NCBI GenBank assembly: GCA_026214975.1
Contig: JAOBSW010000535.1
Coordinates: forward strand, 1 to 64,000
Length of the DNA stretch: 64,000 nt
Origin: Gentiana macrophylla
Taxonomy: Eukaryota; Streptophyta; Magnoliopsida; Gentianales; Gentianaceae
Direction of reading: 5' to 3'
The notes under the pieces were generated by a model, which worked only from the letters and a program-made list of their open reading frames with translations, did not search any database and was not told the DNA's origin. Of this stretch, positions 59,015-64,000 are shown one piece after another. The translations under genes were made by a program, and so were the position numbers. The first letter of the stretch is position 1; each line of letters opens with the position of its first letter.

Positions 59015-59220
59015 TCTATCCGATGAAACTAAATGTCACACCATAAGAGATAATGGGGGCTACATCTGCAAACTGAAGACAAAGTCTTGGCGAGGACGGA
59101 TCTTCCTTAATAGAGGGGAATAATGTAATATTTCAGATTGGAAAAGTGGTTGAAACATCAACAAGATATAAGGCTGAGACATAATGAAAATAATAACTTG
59201 AGTTAACCATTTAAGGCTAA
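59015..59220 (+). repeat. Right part of the split 617-bp duplication
   Basis: Continues copy 2 of the duplication after the AGCAG target site, with CTTGGCGAGGACGGATC, AGAGGGGAATAATG and an LTR-like TGTAATATTTCAG. It ends where the first bases of a unit (GCAAGTA) start again. Confidence 0.8.
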
Positions 59221-59941
59221 GCAAGTACGACGAGCCTAAAGTATTATTTGATTTATTATGACTCAAATGACACTGCTAGGCCTGAATTTTGGGATGTTAA
59301 AACATGAAATTTTAATTCGATAATCACTTGATGTGGTATGTTATACAATATACGTTACTATTATTACATTTATTGTGATTATGTATGCAGCTTCTTTAAA
59401 ATGATTAGTACTAAATTTATTGTGATTATGTAAGCGATTTCTTTTAAATCATATGTGTGGTGAAATTTTATTTTACTCGTTGTAAGTTCATTTGTACCAA
59501 AATGTAAGGTGAAGATGACAATCAACTTACACTTATACATGCCCATAACTTGAAAATTTTATATATATGATCTTAAAAAGTTACGGTGTCAGGAACCAAG
59601 AGACCCGATTAATTTGGCATTTGGCTTGATGGTGGCAACATAGACCAGAAGTTATTTGCTGGTCTGATTCGGATTATTATCATTCGGTTTTCTTTGGAAC
59701 ACAAGTGCCTTCCAATAGTTTGGTCCTAAGGCTTCACTCTTGCTCCATCTGCCAGAGACCTATTGGCTCAAGATGGACGAAGGCTACTTGTAATAGACAA
59801 CCATCTCGCTAAGAGGCAGGCTTCTTCCTTCCTACTTTGCAAGGCCCCATGGATTTTGGTATCGATTTTTGACTTAGTGCCATAAATCCAATCGGGTTGG
59901 ACCGGATCCGACCGGGTCAGATCATTTCTACTACGTATTTA
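59221..59941. other. Intergenic, no gene
   Basis: AT-rich at first, then a more balanced stretch (59600-59900) with no coding frame and no recognised element. Confidence 0.45.
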
Positions 59942-61734
59942 TGTTTATAAATATAATAAATGATTTTCCTGTTATTATATATTCGTGCTGGATATACAGA
60001 AACCTGAATCCAGATCCGATCCATAATTGGATCGTCAGATCTGATTCACAGCACCAATCGAGACACTCGATCATGCACAGCGGAAGCTACGAATTAAATT
60101 CACATGCGATTTTACCACGATTTAATTCACATGATTAATTAATATAACTTCAAGAAGGTAGAAGATTTACCCAACAGAATAGAAGTTGTGATCTTCCGGA
60201 TTGTATCTCCAAGCGACGACTGGTGGACGTCGATCCTCGTAGTAGAGCCTCCACGAATATGCTCAAAAAAAAAACCCTAGGTTTTTCTTCTCCTAATGGC
60301 TAGAACAAAAAAATTAATTTTTCTTTTCTTTTTAATAAAAGTGGCGCAAATTTGATTGTGTTATTGTGTTGGAAGGAACTCTCCTTATATAGGAATTTAA
60401 CTAGTCAATAGAGAGTTATCATTTTCACAATACAATTACCATTTTCCTTGGAAAAGATATTTGTCATAAACTTAGAGACAATTCTCATAAAAGAGATAAA
60501 ATCAATCTATTATTTTTTTCCGTTAATTATCTAACAAATAATTAATTAATTAAATACACATGTGGCATAATCTAGGAAAATTACTTCTCCTAATTTCATC
60601 AACATGTGGCGCCATTTTTGCCATTAGTATAATAGAAAATGTCTTTTCCACTTTACATATTATTTATCAAATAAATAATATTCGCATATTCATTAAATAG
60701 ACCAACTATCTAATTTACTCTCGAGGTTCCACAAAACGAGAAAACACTCGCGTGTTAGGAGCCAACCCGGGGACCATGGACCTATAACCAGTAGCTACAA
60801 TAAATTGAATAAAATATTCATCGAACAAAACATTTCTACTCAACTTATTAATTCCGGAATTACTCCACCATAAATCCGAAACTGAACTCCATCGATTATA
60901 GATATAACTTATTCTCGTAAATTGAGTCAATAAGTGTCCATTGATATAATCATTACATACTGAACTAACCTCCATAGACTATCCTTAACTAAACGGGATT
61001 ATTTCCGTAAATCTTCTTCATTACATCTTATCTTTATTTACCATTAACCCACTAGTGATCAATTAGTTTATAACCAATATGAACTCGGCCGATCGATCAG
61101 TTTCTAGGATCAACAAATAAGGGGATTGTCTTTCTACTTCCGCTTGAGGAAGGAATGGATTCTATATCTCGTGAGACACACACTCTCGCTTCATTCCGAA
61201 TAGTGCCAACGTGAAAGTGATTCGACCACGCCTCTTAGCAATCCTTAACGAACACATCAAACCCTATCTTGAAACAAGCAAAGCGCCTGCAATCACTTGA
61301 GATTAAGGTTAATCAATATATGATCATCTTGTGATTCAATAAGATTTCTCAATCACGGAATTATATGAGAAATGCAAATTAAATCGGTTCGATCTATATG
61401 ACTCTCATCATATATAATTGCCTCACTTAGATAACCAATATCGACGGTCCGGATAAGGCGGTCACACCACAAAGTGTTCGGGCGCATTATTGGTGGTTTA
61501 ATCAATAGACCCATACTTTGATTAAATTCACCACGGACTAATAGTTCAAGTGTATCACTATAAACTTAATCCTCGTGTGTGACACACACTAAGTTGTATG
61601 GCTACATATGATACGACTTGGGTTTTAATGAGTGTATTACTTACAATACGAATCAATTAATAAGATGAAAATAAATCATCATTTATTAATTATAAAAACA
61701 ATTACGAAATTGTCTTTGGTATTTGCTTTTAACA
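59942..61734 (-). mobile_element. Solo LTR related to the one at 36892-38669
   Basis: It begins TGTTTA and ends TTAACA. ATTTA (59937-59941) and ATTTG (61735-61739) flank it, a target duplication with one mismatch. Matching blocks with the other copy include GATCAATTAGTT, ATGAACTCGGCCGATCGATC, GAGGAAGGAATGGATTC, TATATGATCATCTTGTGATTC and GGCGCATTATT. Overall they are diverged. Confidence 0.7.
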
Positions 61735-62795
61735 ATTTGTGCGTCTAACGAACCAATTACGATATTGTATATATGATAACGTCCCCTAGTGTGAAAGCGT
61801 GATCGAGATATCATAATAGTGATTATGTTGATGAGATCTCGACTCACTTTAAAAGGTTTGATACTTAAATATCTCTAGTCATATGTGCTATCAAATGAGA
61901 CATTAGTAGTAATGCGGTTAGACTAGCACATATTAGATGTCTTCTATCTTGTGAAGATAGTGATAAATCTCATCTATCGAAGTGTAGAGACACTTGGACT
62001 ATACGTGGACGTGTATTATAGAATGCATACGTTAGATTGACTTACTTACTTTATTACGTGTCGCACTATGTGCGGTTGTGTAATTGTCCTTGGACCGAGT
62101 CTTTATATGATCATGGTGTGGATTGTCATGCCACGACGCTATTGAGGTTTCTCAATCACGGTGCGATCATGTGGTAGTGGTCGAGTATGTTATTAATTGA
62201 AGCATGCGTATGATTTATGTTGCTCGTCCGGAAGTATGTTGCTCGTCCGGAAATAGAGTCTTCTTAAAAGATTTAAAATATATGGCATATATAATATTAA
62301 GGAAAATACTTGATGAGATAATCAATCAAGTATCTGATTGATTTATTAAATTCGTATTCTATTGAAAAATAGTTTCTTGTTCTCTACATCACCTCAAGTT
62401 GATTAGGGCACCACTTCCAACTATTTAAAGGAGGTGTGTCAAGATCTGTCGTATCACAATACTTGTTATTTACATACAATAAAATAGAGATTCTTGAGAG
62501 AGAATTTTGTGGGAAGAAGAAAAGGCGACCTAGCTAGCAGTCGACTTTTTGCGGTAGCAATCCTTCAAGGAATCTGGCGGTTGTTCGTGCGGATTACCGC
62601 TAGAGGCTAGACACTTAGACGGCTCGGTGCTTGTACCATCAACCGGGAGGTTAAAGCTTCGATTTTATAGATCATCCGGTAATGTTTCAATCTTTACTTA
62701 CATATTTTGATAGAATAAATCAAAGTCGATCGTGTTAAAAGGAAATAAATTTTAAATTTCGCTGCGTTTTTATCTCGTTATTTCCTTACATCGAT
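61735..62795 (+). mobile_element. LTR-like stretch, tentative
   Basis: Non-coding sequence with a TATA-like CTATTTAAAGG (about 62422), a CAATAAAATAG and an end AAATTTCGCTGCG ... TTCCTTACA. The TTCGCTGCG word near the end resembles the end of the neighbouring solo LTR family read in the opposite direction. No flanking duplication is seen. An 18-base unit, TATGTTGCTCGTCCGGAA, is doubled at about 62217-62252. Confidence 0.35.
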
Positions 62796-64000
62796 ATGGC
62801 CTCCAAAACAATTACGTATCAAGGCTTCATGATCGTATAAAGCATGATAATACAACTATTGCATTATAGAGATTCTCACAATCTTCAAGTAGATTTATGT
62901 GTCCGAATTATCTTTAGATGCCTCTCGCATCATCCACAAACTTTTTCTGGTATTTTTATGCCATCACGGACATCCATTTCGACACACACACACACATATG
63001 TATTTATATAGATAACTATCTATCCTCATTGCCTGAATGGTGAAAGCGTATGTTTACTTTGACCGTGAACTACATACTCGACTTAATTCCGCTTTTGAAT
63101 ACGTAAACAATCATGTTAGTGGTGCAATTGTTTCATTTATTCATCCTTTCCCATTTTTACTAATATACAATAATTCAAGGCCTCAACGCTGCCATAAGAA
63201 GTAGCTCAATTTCGAGAATCGTTATGAAATAATCGAATCTACGTAGATTAACAATGTTGCACCCTCTTCTGAACATAATCATTCTATGACGACTGCATCA
63301 CATAATGAGTTCCAATCGTCTACTGTGAAACCCTAGAGTAGCGGGTACCGTGATGTCCATCTCACCATAATATGTGATCCGACCGTTGATTCATTATTTT
63401 TTTTTTTATAATAACCAATGTAACGTTGTTTTGGTGTTAATATACCAAAACATTACATCACAACACCTCTCACAATAGCTTTACACAACGAATAATGATC
63501 CTCTTAAGTGAGAGAGTGAAGTGAATTTTCAAATTCGAAGTGTTTTAGACATTCTCAACAAAACAACGTAGTTTTGATAAATAAAAACATGCATTATTCA
63601 CATTGATCACTTGCACTTGTTCTAACTTTTGACACAATATAGGATCAAAGAGTCATCACAAAAAATCTTCTCACCTTTGTCTCCTTATAATTAGAATTGT
63701 TTTAATAATACATTTTAGTTTGTCCCTTGTTGTTTAGCATTCTTTTATTAGTAAAAAATCTTCCTGGCTCAAAAGAAAGAGAAGGTACATGACGGCCGTT
63801 AACTTTTTACCTTTTAACGGAGACCGGCGCCGTTGAATCTTTCCGTTAACAGCCTGCGTCTTCTTCTTCTTCTCTGTTTTTAATTTTAATTTTGATTTTT
63901 GATTTTTGATTCTTTTTTAAGAGCCTGCTTATAAATTCATTCTCCACCCACATTTTTCTGATATTTATTTGTCTTTTTCCTTCACCGTCTGAGCTTTCTA
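62796..64000. other. Right end, no gene supported
   Basis: AT-rich sequence with a CA microsatellite near 62982. From about 63780 the sequence becomes CT-rich with TCTTCTTCTTCTTCTC at 63860-63875. This could be the promoter or leader of a plus-strand gene starting beyond the window, but nothing in the window confirms it. Confidence 0.35.

Overview
This window is nuclear DNA of a eudicot plant. It has intron-containing plant genes, a GC-AG intron candidate, a plant polyubiquitin gene with a leader intron, a DYW-type pentatricopeptide protein, and many plant retrotransposons and MITEs. The species cannot be named from the sequence alone. The host genes sit in the first 23 kb; the remaining 41 kb is almost entirely nested transposable elements.

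Gene-bearing part (1-22.9 kb). A single-exon mitochondrial-type carrier gene of the BTL adenine-nucleotide-transporter group lies at 533-1762 (+). A heptameric polyubiquitin gene lies at 3104-4707 (-), with an 852-bp leader intron, a 5' exon and a TATA box. It carries one single-base deletion in the fourth ubiquitin unit. A DOT4-like DYW PPR gene, intact over 869 residues, lies at 10906-13515 (-). A ten-exon O-fucosyltransferase gene spans 16259-22914 (+). Its introns hold a minisatellite, two TIR elements, a foldback element, a probable mitochondrial-DNA fragment and a truncated TRIM. Its last exon contains paired reading-frame breaks. Between the genes are a Stowaway MITE, a 5'-truncated LINE with an RNase H domain, a large foldback element and a complete TRIM.

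Nested part (23.0-39.2 kb). A Ty1-copia-like element has 202-bp LTRs and a GATAT target-site duplication at 23051-23055 and 39214-39218. It is expanded to 16 kb by later events: a non-autonomous LTR-internal-LTR-internal-LTR tandem (about 24.3-31.3 kb), a small element with PBS and PPT (31.6-32.8 kb), and a 1.8-kb solo LTR with an AATAG duplication (36.9-38.7 kb). Only traces of the copia coding region remain.

The 44.9-59.0 kb element. A 14.1-kb Ty3-gypsy element of the Tat type lies on the minus strand. It has two 1110-bp LTRs, an AGCAG target-site duplication, a primer-binding site, gag, protease, reverse transcriptase, RNase H, a second RNase H and integrase. All of its reading frames are broken. 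Between integrase and the 3' LTR it carries, on the opposite strand, a degraded gene with a plant mobile domain (PMD, the MAIN/MAIL1 family domain), a coiled-coil tail, an intron-like segment and its own poly(A) signals. Each LTR has four short hairpins with one constant loop and changing but paired stems. The element sits inside the second copy of a 617-bp tandem duplication made of TRIM-like sequence.

Right end (59.2-64.0 kb). A second solo LTR of the 36.9-kb family and a further LTR-like stretch are followed by AT-rich sequence with no gene that I can support.

A recurring caution: where conserved frames break, the missing base is usually next to a CpG. Some apparent pseudogenes here may therefore be consensus errors rather than real mutations.
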